Assembly: GCA_020440825.1 (NCBI GenBank) | Contig: JAGRNJ010000003.1 | Location: forward strand, 1-64,000 | DNA: 64,000 nt | Direction: 5' to 3' | Source: Leptospiraceae bacterium | GTDB lineage: Bacteria; Spirochaetota; Leptospiria; Turneriellales; Turneriellaceae | Part shown: in pieces, positions 31,445 to 40,959 of the stretch | Layout of the letters: the number at the start of each line of letters is the position of its first letter | Position numbering within the stretch: the stretch's first letter is position 1 | The notes under the pieces: generated by a model | What the model was told of the DNA's origin: nothing | What the model saw: only the letters and a program-made list of their open reading frames with translations | Databases searched by the model: none | Position numbers and translations under genes: made by a program

Positions 31445-33439
31445 ATGCGGAAAATTATTTATTACATTTTGCGGATTCCCTTACGCTGGAAATTTTTTAT
31501 TCGTCTTACAGCAATTGTTTTTGTACCGCTCATTATCTCAAATTATTTCTTCTTGCAGAGACAAAAAAAAGAAGCAGAATACTCTGCCTATGAGAAACAG
31601 TTATTAAAGCTCAAATTATTTGGTACAGAAGTAGAAAAAATATTCAATGCCGAGTCAAAACTTAAACCGGTCATATATCCCGAAATTGCAAACCTGCCCC
31701 TATCCACACAGCTGAAAAATCGTATACACCAGTATTCTGCATCACAAACCGAAGACAAAACAGATTATTATCTCATCTTTCATGAACGGGAATCTTTGAA
31801 TCTTGCGAAAGTTACCATTGGGCAGTCAATCGAGTATACGACAATACCCGCTGAAGATCTCGAAAACCTTGTCTTAAACTCAACAAACATCAGTGCAGAT
31901 GAAACTCTTTTGCTGTACACAAGTGATGGGGAACCTGTTTTTTCAAATATCCTCGAGGTAAACTTTAAGGTCCCTCTTTTGTGGCAGAAAACTATTCTCA
32001 ATTCTGAACAGAGAATATCGCCTTTCGATTCTGTAAAACGTATCAGACTGCAAGAAAAAGAACTTTTAATCGTACAGTCACGACTAAGCGCGCTGGGGTT
32101 TATTGCAGTTCTGGCAACACCCGCTGAGATTGTCTTTGCCGGAATTCAAGAACAGATACAAGAACAGTTGGTGCTTTCTGCTACAATCCTGCTACTGGTA
32201 CTTTTGATGGCATTTCTGTTATCCCGAAATGAACTGCAGTTTTTTCAGGCCTTAAAAGAGACAACCCAGGCTTTACAAAAGGCAGACTTCTCAAAAAGAT
32301 TAAAGAACACATTTTTAGACGAAAGAAGAGAAATATCGCGCAGTATCAATCAATTGCGTACCCGCCTGCAAAAAAATCATGCAGTAAACCTTGATGAGCT
32401 GCTGCAGAGTCGAACTCGCATCAATCTGATTCTCGATCTTATTGAAGAAGCAGTGATCATCTTTGATAAAAAGTATAATGTATCTGATTCTAATGCCAGA
32501 TTCAAAACGCTGATCACGACAGCATTTCAACGTGAAAATTTCAGTTCAAACATAGAAGCTTTTTTCAAAAAAATGTTTCCCGAACAACCATGGAACTCGA
32601 CCGACAGTGTCGATTTCTGCTGGATTCACCAGCCGAATTCGCGTAAAGAAGTAAAGTTCTACAGAGTCTCTGCCCGCAAAGTGACTTTTTCAAATGCTCT
32701 TGGCGATTACACTATGATGATTTTTTCTGATATCACAACGAGTGTGATGTCTGAAAAAAACCTGACAAGAGCCTCACGCATTACCGTCGAATCTAATCGA
32801 CAGAAATCTGATTTTCTCAAAAGACTGGAAAACGATATCTATCCGCCTGTTGGTAAAATAAAGAACCAGATCGAAGAAATACTAACAGCAGCAAACCACG
32901 AACAAATTCTAAAGACTGCTCATGAGATTCACGCCTCGACAGAATTGCTGCAATTCATGTTGAGAGATATTTTAGAGCTGACTAATCTCGAAGCAGGCAA
33001 ATTGCTCATTCAAAGACAACCTTTCTCATTTAGCGAAATGATTCACGAGCTTAACAATGCGGCTGTATCGATTATGACTGGCAGCCAAAGCAGACTTGAA
33101 TTGACCTTAGATTCGAAAATCCCCGACTCTCTGATTGGCGATAAAGAAACGGTAATCAATGTGCTGCTCAAGGTTCTGCAGAACCTGTATTTTTTAACCG
33201 ATCGAGGTCGCTTGAAAATCGAGATTCAGCTTGTGAATATTTCTGCCAGTTTTTGTGAAATTCTTTTCCAGATTCAAACGGTAGACCCGGTAAGAGAAGA
33301 AAGTCTCAAAAAACTCAATAACCAGTTCAATATGTCATTAACCGCAATTGAACAAATTATCGATCTCATGGGTGCTTCAATGGAAAAATCTAAAAGCGGT
33401 ATAGTCTCGCTTAAAATCAAATTTACGCTGATTGGTTAA
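31445..33439 (+). CDS. Histidine-kinase-like membrane protein lacking the phospho-acceptor His
   Basis: 664 residues. Transmembrane segment 1 (about 18-35), extracytoplasmic sensor (36-240), transmembrane segment 2 (241-259), HAMP-like linker (260-310), PAS-like domain (about 320-435), then a HisKA-like helix pair SDFLKRLENDIYPPVGKIKN and an ATPase-like region. At the position of the canonical His of SHEIRTP-type H-boxes stands Asn463 (codon AAC). The ATP lid is also eroded: the G1 motif DxGxG is missing and GLGLAI is replaced by MSLTAIEQI, although the N-box Asn may remain. Such proteins are pseudokinases that bind or modulate rather than autophosphorylate. It is 6 bp after the Ig-like gene and overlaps the convergent EAL gene by 17 bp. 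Confidence 0.8.
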   Translation: MRKIIYYILRIPLRWKFFIRLTAIVFVPLIISNYFFLQRQKKEAEYSAYEKQLLKLKLFGTEVEKIFNAESKLKPVIYPEIANLPLSTQLKNRIHQYSASQTEDKTDYYLIFHERESLNLAKVTIGQSIEYTTIPAEDLENLVLNSTNISADETLLLYTSDGEPVFSNILEVNFKVPLLWQKTILNSEQRISPFDSVKRIRLQEKELLIVQSRLSALGFIAVLATPAEIVFAGIQEQIQEQLVLSATILLLVLLMAFLLSRNELQFFQALKETTQALQKADFSKRLKNTFLDERREISRSINQLRTRLQKNHAVNLDELLQSRTRINLILDLIEEAVIIFDKKYNVSDSNARFKTLITTAFQRENFSSNIEAFFKKMFPEQPWNSTDSVDFCWIHQPNSRKEVKFYRVSARKVTFSNALGDYTMMIFSDITTSVMSEKNLTRASRITVESNRQKSDFLKRLENDIYPPVGKIKNQIEEILTAANHEQILKTAHEIHASTELLQFMLRDILELTNLEAGKLLIQRQPFSFSEMIHELNNAAVSIMTGSQSRLELTLDSKIPDSLIGDKETVINVLLKVLQNLYFLTDRGRLKIEIQLVNISASFCEILFQIQTVDPVREESLKKLNNQFNMSLTAIEQIIDLMGASMEKSKSGIVSLKIKFTLIG

Positions 33440-34715
33440 GTTCTTCTTGATTTTCTTCGGCCAGACTTTTAAGTCTGAAAAAGTCTGAATACACCGATAT
33501 ATCCGCCGGTGATGACAGGCAAAACCCTTGCAGCAACTGGGTTCCACTGCGTTGTGCGATCGCCAGGTCGTCTGATGTTTCTACCCCGTTTACAATTGTA
33601 TGAATACCAAGTACTTGTACTTCGTGAATCATCTTGTTTAATATCTCTATACCTTTCGTACTTTTGCGAACCCGGCGAATCACAGAACGACTGAACTTTA
33701 CAAATTCTGGTTGAACAAGTTTTATTTTCTGAAGTGAAACTATACTGGGCGAGTATCCATCCAACCCAAATCGAATTCCCGATGCTCGTAGTTTATCAAA
33801 CTCACTGGCGATTTTTTCTCTGCTCAAAACAGCTTTATAATCATAGAGCTCAAAGCGAATAATATTTATATCAACTTTGAATTTCTCAAAGATCGACAGT
33901 ATTTTCAGCTGAAATTCATGGTCTAAGAGCACAACAGCAGGAATATTGAGAATGAAAAATAAATTTTCAATATGCAAAGCATTATACTGTTGCAGTTTTT
34001 TCAATAAAGAAGTTATCAGTTTTTCTGTGAATTCTGACATATACCCTTCTTTTTGAATAGAAGGAATATAATGGTGAGGCAATTCTTTGTTCCCGTTGAT
34101 TCTTACCCTGCGTGAGAGTATTTCACCGGCACACATTTTCAAATCCATAGAAGAGAAAATCGGTTGAAAATAAATTCGAAAATCTGATTCAAGAAGCTGT
34201 CTTGCATCTTCTCTGGAATATGTTGTAACAGGTCTTCCAGGGTTTACACTTTCGCGATTGTGCCTTGAATTTCGATAGCGGCGAAAATAAGTTCTCACCT
34301 GCCTTATTTTTCTGGCAGATATATCAGAATCTTTCAGAGAATGTATGTAATCAATCCAGGCCCACAGGTTTTCAAAGTAAACTGAAGCCTTGGTATTCTT
34401 ACCTTCGAAAGAGAGCATTGCATCGAGTTCATTTACATAGAAAGCTGAAAGTGCTTTCTTCTGTTCTGCTACTGAAATCTGATACATTCGCTGCCGGGTA
34501 TCCAGTTTACAGAGCTCACGAATCGACTGTCTTAAAATGAATGGAATGTTTGTACCGATTCCATAAATTATGAGATCAGGCTTGATCAACAATGCCATTT
34601 CTGTGTTGAAAATGTCTAGCGGAATACTGACAATCTCAACATTCAAGCCAGAAAAACCATCTTTACAGATGCGCAGCACAGATCGGTTTGCATAAGCAAT
34701 CAGTACCTTTCTCAT
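33423..34715 (-). CDS. Degenerate EAL-domain protein with pseudo-receiver head
   Basis: 430 residues. The N-terminus MRKVLIAYANRSVLRICKDGF resembles a receiver fold but lacks the acidic pocket. Residues about 175-415 are EAL-like: QPIFSSMDLKMCAGEILSR (E198-I-L at the EAL site), ILNIP (Asn257), FELYD (Glu289), LLDGYSPS where DDFGTG is expected (only Asp319 kept), KFSRS where KIDRS is expected, and IVNGVET where AEGVET is expected (Glu to Asn376). Loss of several metal/catalytic residues indicates no c-di-GMP phosphodiesterase activity. It could still bind c-di-GMP or act by protein contact. It is followed upstream by a NarL regulator on the same strand (94-bp gap), so it may be its output. Confidence 0.8.
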   Translation of the reverse strand: MRKVLIAYANRSVLRICKDGFSGLNVEIVSIPLDIFNTEMALLIKPDLIIYGIGTNIPFILRQSIRELCKLDTRQRMYQISVAEQKKALSAFYVNELDAMLSFEGKNTKASVYFENLWAWIDYIHSLKDSDISARKIRQVRTYFRRYRNSRHNRESVNPGRPVTTYSREDARQLLESDFRIYFQPIFSSMDLKMCAGEILSRRVRINGNKELPHHYIPSIQKEGYMSEFTEKLITSLLKKLQQYNALHIENLFFILNIPAVVLLDHEFQLKILSIFEKFKVDINIIRFELYDYKAVLSREKIASEFDKLRASGIRFGLDGYSPSIVSLQKIKLVQPEFVKFSRSVIRRVRKSTKGIEILNKMIHEVQVLGIHTIVNGVETSDDLAIAQRSGTQLLQGFCLSSPADISVYSDFFRLKSLAEENQEELNQSA

Positions 34716-34809
34716 GCTGTTTCATAGCCGGTAATTTAGAAAATGTCAATCGCTCAAGATCGCATCATTTTCTCACAGACACCATTAGTTTTTCTAGTGG
34801 AATACGCTA

Positions 34810-35475
34810 TCAGTTATTTTGAGAACTCAAAACCCATTGCACGGCATTTTTTGTGAGTTCCCTTGCATTTTTAAGACCAAGTTTTTCTTTTATATTCTGA
34901 CTGTGGGTTTCTATGGTGCTCACACTCAGCAGCAGCTTTTCTGCTATCTCTCTGGTCGAAAGCCCGCGACCAATCATTTCATATACCTGCAGTTCACGAG
35001 AGGTTAACAGTGAAACCGTATCTTCAGCTTCATCGACACCCATCACAAATATTTTATTCAAGATCTGGGAAGCCAGTTCTTCTTTGAGATACAGTTTTCC
35101 GGCCAGTATGGTTTCAATTGCAGAAATTATTTTCTCACCGGCCTCATCTTTCATAAGATAACCCCGTGCCCCTGCTTTCAAGGCCCTTTCTGCATAAATA
35201 TTTTCTTCATAGCGTGACATGACAAGCATCAGTGGCGGATTGCTTTCATTCTTGAGAGTTTTCACCAAATCAAGACCAGATTCATTCTTTTTGAGAGAGA
35301 TATCAATGATAACAAGATGTATGTTTTTATCTCTGATCTGCTCAACGCTTGAATTGATCGTTTCAGCAGAGCCTGTAACCTCAAATCTTGGGTCTGCATT
35401 GATGATGCTTGCCAGACCTGCAATCACAACAGGATGATCGTCGACAATAAATACCTTTATTTTTTCAGTACTCAT
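34810..35475 (-). CDS. NarL/FixJ-family response regulator
   Basis: 221 residues. Receiver domain (1-120) with acidic pocket FIVDDHP (Asp12, Asp13), phosphorylation site Asp58 (LVIIDISL) and Lys in GYLMKDEAG. A LuxR-type HTH follows (about 150-212): LTSRELQVYEMIGRGLSTREIAEKLLLSVSTIETHSQNIKEKLG. It overlaps the kinase gene by 4 bp (ATGA), so the two are translationally coupled and very probably cognate. The kinase is of the HisKA_3 type that normally pairs with NarL regulators. Confidence 0.94.
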   Translation of the reverse strand: MSTEKIKVFIVDDHPVVIAGLASIINADPRFEVTGSAETINSSVEQIRDKNIHLVIIDISLKKNESGLDLVKTLKNESNPPLMLVMSRYEENIYAERALKAGARGYLMKDEAGEKIISAIETILAGKLYLKEELASQILNKIFVMGVDEAEDTVSLLTSRELQVYEMIGRGLSTREIAEKLLLSVSTIETHSQNIKEKLGLKNARELTKNAVQWVLSSQNN

Positions 35476-38276
35476 TGAACCTCTACCTTCTCTGAAATTG
35501 GTATGGTCATAAAATCGGGAGCATACCCGATAGCAAGCCGGCCACCTTTTTCGCCAAAAGATAATTCAAAAGAGGCCCCAATCTGCTGTGCCCGATACTT
35601 CATTGTTCGAATGCCAATACCGCCGGCCGAGGCCATTGTATCTTCAGATTTTCCATTGTCATACAGCACTATATTTAGACGACCCTGTTCAAAGAAAAGT
35701 TCGCAGTATATAAATGTAGCTTTACCATGCTTTACTGAGTTTGTCAAAAACTCCTGTATGATATAAAACAGGTGCTTTGTATGCGCTACAGGGAGCTTGA
35801 TTTCACCTGCCCGATTGCGCATTTGAGTTTCGATGCCCAATAGACGCTCAGCGTCAATAAAATTTTGTGTTATCACTTCGTTTAAAGTAATACTCTGTAA
35901 ATGCAGCGGAGTTAAACCTCTGGCAAAGCGCCGCATCTTGAAATTAGTTTCATTTACCAGCTCAATCAAATTACGAATATCTTCCCCGAATTTGGTTTCA
36001 TCGCCTTCTGTTTGAACCTTCTTAAGTAGAGAGTTTAAAAACATCGACACACCTACCAACTGTTGGCCAAGACCGTCGTGCAGGTCCTGGCCTATCTGGT
36101 TGCGCTCATTATCTGCAACTTCCAGCAGATCTCGCTCGAGAGACCGGGTTTCTGTGATATCTTCTCCTAAAATTCCTATTTTACCGTCTTTCTTCAAGAA
36201 ACCGACTAGAGATACGTAACGTGTCTGCTGCTCTGTTTCAAATGAAAACTCAAGCCGGGTTTCAGCCTGTTCTTCATTTACAGTTTCAACCAGTTTTTGA
36301 AGAGAACTGCCTGTGCTTAAACCATTCCCGAACCTCAAATCTTGCAAATTGCTGCCAATCGCATTTTCAACGTTCAATTCAAGAATTCGCTTTGCAGAAT
36401 TATTATAATCTGCGAGAATAAACCCTGAATCATATTTTTCAAAAATCATGAGTGCCGATGGCATTCGCTGAAAAGTTTCTGCCAGCTCATCGGTCACTTT
36501 TTTCTGTACTGAAATGTCTTCAACGAGCAATACCGCACGGTTGCCCGAATCTGAAATTTCTGGCATTTGGGAAATATACAGCATAACCCAGATTTCTCGA
36601 TCTCGTTCATTCGAAATTCTCAGACTGATACGGGTTTTGCCAATATTATGTCGGGTATTCGCAAATAAGATGCTGTCAAATTCTTCGAGATCTTCCTTTA
36701 CAATTAAATCCCGTAACGGTTTGTCATGAATATCATGCAAATCATGACCGGTGAGTTCAAGAAATTTTTTATTCGCGATTTGCACATTGCCTGTCTCGAG
36801 TGAAATCACAATAATGCCAAATGCAGTGTTGTCAAAAATTTCTCTGAGTAAGGTTTCACTTTCTCTCAATTCAAGACTTGAGATTTTTCTTTCGGTAATG
36901 TCATACAAGATACATTCAAAACGCGGAGCCCCGAATCCGCTTCTCACATTGGGAAAACCCGTAAACTCAAACCAGCGAATTTCGCCGGTCCGGGTATGCC
37001 CCAATAATTCAAGACTGAATTCACTTTTATTTCCCGCAATTGCGGCATCGAGCTTTTCTTGAAAACGCGGAATTTCTGTGGCATCGAATAATGCTGAGAG
37101 ACTGTTTCCCTTGAGAAAGAAGTCATCCGTCTGCCAGCCTATACTTGCAACATTGTCAGATACAAAGTCAACCGGCCACGGCCTCAAAGTAGAGCAGCGA
37201 AATAGAACAATCGGTGAGTGTAAAATTATTTTTTCTGTCTGCTCGAGTTTTAACTGTAATTCTTTAAAACTCGAAATGTCCTGAAATCCGTAAATTATTT
37301 TATGCGGTTCACCGGTAGTCGTAGTTGAAAAAACCTTGCGCACCAATCTCAAATGTACCCATTTTTTCTCTGGATGTTTGAAGCGAAGTTGATAGTTGGT
37401 TGGCGATTCTTCAGATTCATTTTTAACCAGTTCTCGAAACTTTACCAGATCATCAGGGTGTACCAGCTCATCTGGTAAATGAAAACTGTTTAATTTTTCC
37501 AGAGTGTAACCGAGAATTGATTCACCCCTGGGATTCATAGAGGCGAACTTCAGGGTCTGGGTATCAAACAGACCAAGACCAACTGGGGCAGAGTCATATA
37601 TTTTCTGATCCTGTTCACTCTGCAATTGCCGACGCGATTCCAGAGTCAAAATTGCATGAAATAAAACCCCGAATGCAAACAGGATTGTTAAAATCAGATT
37701 CAATGCAAAGCCGGGAGCCATAGCCCAGGCCAAATGCTGCACAAACGGAAAATCAAGACGGTGAAGACCATGAATTATCAATACTATTGCAATTGTCCGT
37801 TGCACAATTGTAACAATATTTGCGACCATAGGCCAACGCCATATAACAATACCCGAAATAATGTTCATGATTCCGGCAAGAACCATGGAGACTGACTGCA
37901 GTGCATTGTCTCGAAAGAAAAAATGCAGAGCTGCTGAAAAAATAAAATAGCCAAAAAACAGCAAAGAAATATCAGAATTTGAAAACCTTTGCTTAACATG
38001 ATCGAGAGCGGCAACAAATACCAGCATCGCACTCATGGTGGTGGTAATGTCCCAGATAAAATCTGTCCATGGAAATGCAGTACCCGGTAGAATCAGTAAA
38101 TTCAGAAATCGTGCCGATGACACAAAAAAGCTGAGAGAAATAAAGAAATTGAAACGGGTCGACAGAATTCGGCGATATGCATAGAGAGTAATGATGCCGA
38201 GCACTATGTTTATAGAAAACGTAATAATAAACAGCAGGCGTATCGGGAAAATCAGCTCTGGTGCAGTGGCAAGCAT
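35472..38276 (-). CDS. Multi-PAS membrane sensor histidine kinase (HisKA_3 type)
   Basis: 934 residues. An N-terminal membrane module of seven hydrophobic segments (about 8-215), then at least four PAS domains (about 225-345, 350-465, 470-585, 590-705; note repeated WVHLRL, GEIRWFEFTG, DREIWVMLYIS strands), a DHp helix with His733 in DNERNQIGQDLHDGLGQQL, and an HATPase domain (QEFLTNSVKHG N-box, GGIGIRTMKYRAQQIGA). The lid is shorter than usual, as in the NarX/LiaS class. Substrate or signal cannot be read. The number of PAS modules suggests redox or ligand sensing. It is the first gene of the three-gene unit with the NarL regulator and probably the EAL protein. Confidence 0.92.
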   Translation of the reverse strand: MLATAPELIFPIRLLFIITFSINIVLGIITLYAYRRILSTRFNFFISLSFFVSSARFLNLLILPGTAFPWTDFIWDITTTMSAMLVFVAALDHVKQRFSNSDISLLFFGYFIFSAALHFFFRDNALQSVSMVLAGIMNIISGIVIWRWPMVANIVTIVQRTIAIVLIIHGLHRLDFPFVQHLAWAMAPGFALNLILTILFAFGVLFHAILTLESRRQLQSEQDQKIYDSAPVGLGLFDTQTLKFASMNPRGESILGYTLEKLNSFHLPDELVHPDDLVKFRELVKNESEESPTNYQLRFKHPEKKWVHLRLVRKVFSTTTTGEPHKIIYGFQDISSFKELQLKLEQTEKIILHSPIVLFRCSTLRPWPVDFVSDNVASIGWQTDDFFLKGNSLSALFDATEIPRFQEKLDAAIAGNKSEFSLELLGHTRTGEIRWFEFTGFPNVRSGFGAPRFECILYDITERKISSLELRESETLLREIFDNTAFGIIVISLETGNVQIANKKFLELTGHDLHDIHDKPLRDLIVKEDLEEFDSILFANTRHNIGKTRISLRISNERDREIWVMLYISQMPEISDSGNRAVLLVEDISVQKKVTDELAETFQRMPSALMIFEKYDSGFILADYNNSAKRILELNVENAIGSNLQDLRFGNGLSTGSSLQKLVETVNEEQAETRLEFSFETEQQTRYVSLVGFLKKDGKIGILGEDITETRSLERDLLEVADNERNQIGQDLHDGLGQQLVGVSMFLNSLLKKVQTEGDETKFGEDIRNLIELVNETNFKMRRFARGLTPLHLQSITLNEVITQNFIDAERLLGIETQMRNRAGEIKLPVAHTKHLFYIIQEFLTNSVKHGKATFIYCELFFEQGRLNIVLYDNGKSEDTMASAGGIGIRTMKYRAQQIGASFELSFGEKGGRLAIGYAPDFMTIPISEKVEVQ

Positions 38277-38350
38277 TGGCTCAGTGGACGATTAAATCGC
38301 ACTTCGTACAGCAAAAATAATTATTTTTATGTTGACGACTCAAATTTTGC

Positions 38351-40060
38351 ATGGTCGTTGCCAATATGGCCATATTTCGGGCGTATACTGAGTTTAGACG
38401 GGCTTTACAGGTTCAATCTGTGGTGATTGACCTTGGTATTGATGTTTTTATCTCCCGTTTATACCAGCCACAAGGCTTAAAGCGCAGATCCTGGGGTCGC
38501 CGGTTATTTGCCAGTATTGTACGTCGAACCCTCGGCCGGCAGAAAATCAAAGGCTCATTTCCTGCACAATTTAGAAGAACTCTTGAGAGATTAGGCCCCA
38601 CATATGTTAAACTCGGGCAAATTCTGTCTTTGCGCGACGATATGCTGCCTGAACGCATTACCAAAGAATTGCGAAAACTGCAAAGCCAGGTTCCTCCCAT
38701 TTCATTTGCAGCTGTCAAGAATGTGATCGAAACAGAATTCAATATGCCCCTGCATATGATCTACGAGAGTTTCGATGAAGAACCGATCGCCGCTGCATCT
38801 CTTGCCCAGGCCCATATGGCAAAACTGCGCGGTGGCCAGAAAGTGGTAGTAAAGGTTCAAAGACCCGCCATACTCAAACTGATTACAGATGATATCAATA
38901 TCATGCGCAGACTTGCATTGATAATGGAAAAAATTCCAGGCCTGCGAGATTACCGTCCTGCACACTTTGTTGAAGAATTTGCCGATTACACAATGCGTGA
39001 ACTTGATTTTAATCAGGAAGGCAAACATGCAGACCAGTTTCGGGTAAATTTTGCAGATGACCCGTTGATCATATTTCCTGAAATCTACTGGGATTATACA
39101 TCCCGGCGTGTATTGACCATGGAGTACATTGACGGAATTAAACCAGATGACCGTCAAAAAATAAAATCCATGGGTATTGATGGTAAAAAACTGGCTGCGA
39201 TGGGTGCTGGTGCTGTAATGAAAATGCTGTTTGTGGATGGCTTCTTTCACGGAGACCCCCATCCCGGCAATATGCTGATCGTAGGCAGAAACCGCATCTG
39301 CCTCATTGACTTGGGTATGATCGGTTCGTTTTCCGAAGAGACTCGCAGTAACATGTTTCTGTATTACTACTACATGGTCATCAAAGAATTTGAGCACGCA
39401 ACCCGATATCTGGTAAATTTAACGTATCCCGGCCCGAAAGCAGATATTGTCGGTTTTCGCAAAGAATTGGCCGAAGCCATCAAAGGCTGGTCAGGTGCCG
39501 GGTTTAAAGACTACAGCCTGGGTAAACTTATATTCCAGACAATGTATATTGGGGCCCGACACCAGCTCTACTTTCACGGTGACCTGGTTTTATCTTCAAA
39601 AGCAATTATCACCATTGAGGCAGTTGGTGCGATTCTCGATCCCGAGATGGATCTCTCTGAGGTTTCGCGACCCTTTATGCAGAAAGTATTTCAAGAACAA
39701 TTCTCGCCTCTGCGCATAGGAAAATCCATTGTAAAATCATTCCCAGAGTATATGGATTTTCTCGAAGCTCTGCCCAACAGTATCTTGAATACTGTAAATA
39801 TGCTCACTTCAGGCAAGCTGCAGGTTGAACTGGCCGAGCCTGAGAAAGAAAAAATTAAAAGACCATCATATGTTGTTCCCGCATTGGCATCTTTTTCCTT
39901 TTTGAGCGGGATATTCTTGCTGGTCTCAGATTCGGCCCCCGGGCCTGTGGTAACATCCATTTCTTCACTGGCAGGTTTACCGGTGCTTGGCCTGGCTGCT
40001 TTAGGGGCATCTGCTTTTTTCATGGCATTTTCATGGTTTAAGAACAGAACTTCCGAATAA
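38351..40060 (+). CDS. ABC1/UbiB-family atypical kinase (AarF-like)
   Basis: 569 residues. Hallmarks are the KxGQ motif (YVKLGQILSLRDDMLP), the Ala-rich loop EPIAAASLAQAHMAKL, KVQRP, the catalytic loop FFHGDPHPGNMLI and the DLGMIG metal loop. The C-terminus has two membrane helices (about 512-532 and 541-560), as in UbiB. The family acts as an ATPase or kinase in quinone biosynthesis or lipid handling. It is read divergently from the sensor kinase and lies upstream of the SOD gene; quinone support near redox genes would make sense, but this is context only. Confidence 0.93.
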   Translation: MVVANMAIFRAYTEFRRALQVQSVVIDLGIDVFISRLYQPQGLKRRSWGRRLFASIVRRTLGRQKIKGSFPAQFRRTLERLGPTYVKLGQILSLRDDMLPERITKELRKLQSQVPPISFAAVKNVIETEFNMPLHMIYESFDEEPIAAASLAQAHMAKLRGGQKVVVKVQRPAILKLITDDINIMRRLALIMEKIPGLRDYRPAHFVEEFADYTMRELDFNQEGKHADQFRVNFADDPLIIFPEIYWDYTSRRVLTMEYIDGIKPDDRQKIKSMGIDGKKLAAMGAGAVMKMLFVDGFFHGDPHPGNMLIVGRNRICLIDLGMIGSFSEETRSNMFLYYYYMVIKEFEHATRYLVNLTYPGPKADIVGFRKELAEAIKGWSGAGFKDYSLGKLIFQTMYIGARHQLYFHGDLVLSSKAIITIEAVGAILDPEMDLSEVSRPFMQKVFQEQFSPLRIGKSIVKSFPEYMDFLEALPNSILNTVNMLTSGKLQVELAEPEKEKIKRPSYVVPALASFSFLSGIFLLVSDSAPGPVVTSISSLAGLPVLGLAALGASAFFMAFSWFKNRTSE

Positions 40061-40163
40061 TCCCTTGAATTTCGTTAATTTTTGCCAGATCGCGTCGAAT
40101 TGCATAGTTTAAAAAAATAAGATCGCTACAGCGAAAAACTGACAAACAAAAGAGGAGAATTTA

Positions 40164-40778
40164 ATGTCTACAGCAAATCAATCTAAAGCGCCGTTTACTT
40201 TACCGGCCCTTCCCTATGAATCAAATGCCCTGGAACCACATATCACGGCAAATACACTTTCATTCCATCACGGAAAGCATCACAATGCGTATGTGACAAA
40301 CCTGAATAAACTGGTCGAAGGTACCGATCTTGCTTCTTTGTCACTCGAAGATATCATGAAAAAAACCGCCGGGGTGGCAGACAAAGCAGGCATCTTTAAC
40401 AATGCTGCACAAATCTGGAACCATACATTCTACTGGCACAGTATGAAACCGAATGGTGGTGGGGCACCGACCGGAGCCATTGCCGAGAAAATCAATGCAG
40501 CCTTTGGCAGCTATGACAAATTTAAAGAGGCTTTTGCCAGCGCAGCAGCAACCCAATTCGGCAGCGGCTGGGCATGGCTGGTTTCTGATAACGGAACACT
40601 TAAAATCGTAAAAACCGGTAATGCTGAATGCCCACTAACCACCGGTGTTAAACCAATTCTGACGATCGATGTCTGGGAGCATGCATACTATCTTGATTTC
40701 CAAAATCGTCGTCCCGATTATATTGCCACTTTTCTTGACAAACTGGTAAACTGGGATTTTGCCAATTCGAATCTTTAA
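40164..40778 (+). CDS. sodB: Superoxide dismutase [Fe]
   Basis: 204 residues. Metal ligands are in [12 protein letters not shown] (His35), IWNHTFYW (His86), [11 protein letters not shown] (Asp169, His173), with the iron-type pattern [10 protein letters not shown] and [11 protein letters not shown]. It converts superoxide to oxygen and peroxide in the cytoplasm. Iron rather than manganese is supported by AAATQFGSG (Gln position in the first part). A strong Shine-Dalgarno (AGAGGAGA) precedes the ATG. A promoter candidate is TTGCCA (40082-40087), 17-nt spacer, TAGTTT (40105-40110). No stem-loop of T-rich type follows directly; hairpins follow at 40885-40947. Confidence 0.96.
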   Translation: MSTANQSKAPFTLPALPYESNALEPHITANTLSFHHGKHHNAYVTNLNKLVEGTDLASLSLEDIMKKTAGVADKAGIFNNAAQIWNHTFYWHSMKPNGGGAPTGAIAEKINAAFGSYDKFKEAFASAAATQFGSGWAWLVSDNGTLKIVKTGNAECPLTTGVKPILTIDVWEHAYYLDFQNRRPDYIATFLDKLVNWDFANSNL

Positions 40779-40884
40779 ACTTTCCTCAAGAAAAACGGGT
40801 TAGTAACCATGGGCCCTTTTCAATTCTAAGGAATCTCTGAAAAACTGAACGTTTTGAAGATATTCCAGAAAACATGGTGTTTTC

Positions 40885-40947
40885 CCGCGCGTTTAGCGCG
40901 GAATTACCTCTGAAAAAGTGCATCTAGGGGCTTTTTCAGAGGTAATT
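40885..40947. repeat. Two hairpins between sodB and the methyltransferase gene
   Basis: A 6-bp GC hairpin, CCGCGC (40885-40890) and GCGCGG (40896-40901), is followed directly by a perfect 17-bp inverted repeat, AATTACCTCTGAAAAAG (40902-40918) and its complement (40931-40947), with a 12-nt loop. The second lacks a clear T-run but ends TTTAAAATTCG. It may terminate sodB or mark a repeat element. It ends 12 bp before the next start codon. Confidence 0.8.
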
Positions 40948-40959
40948 TAAAATTCGAAA

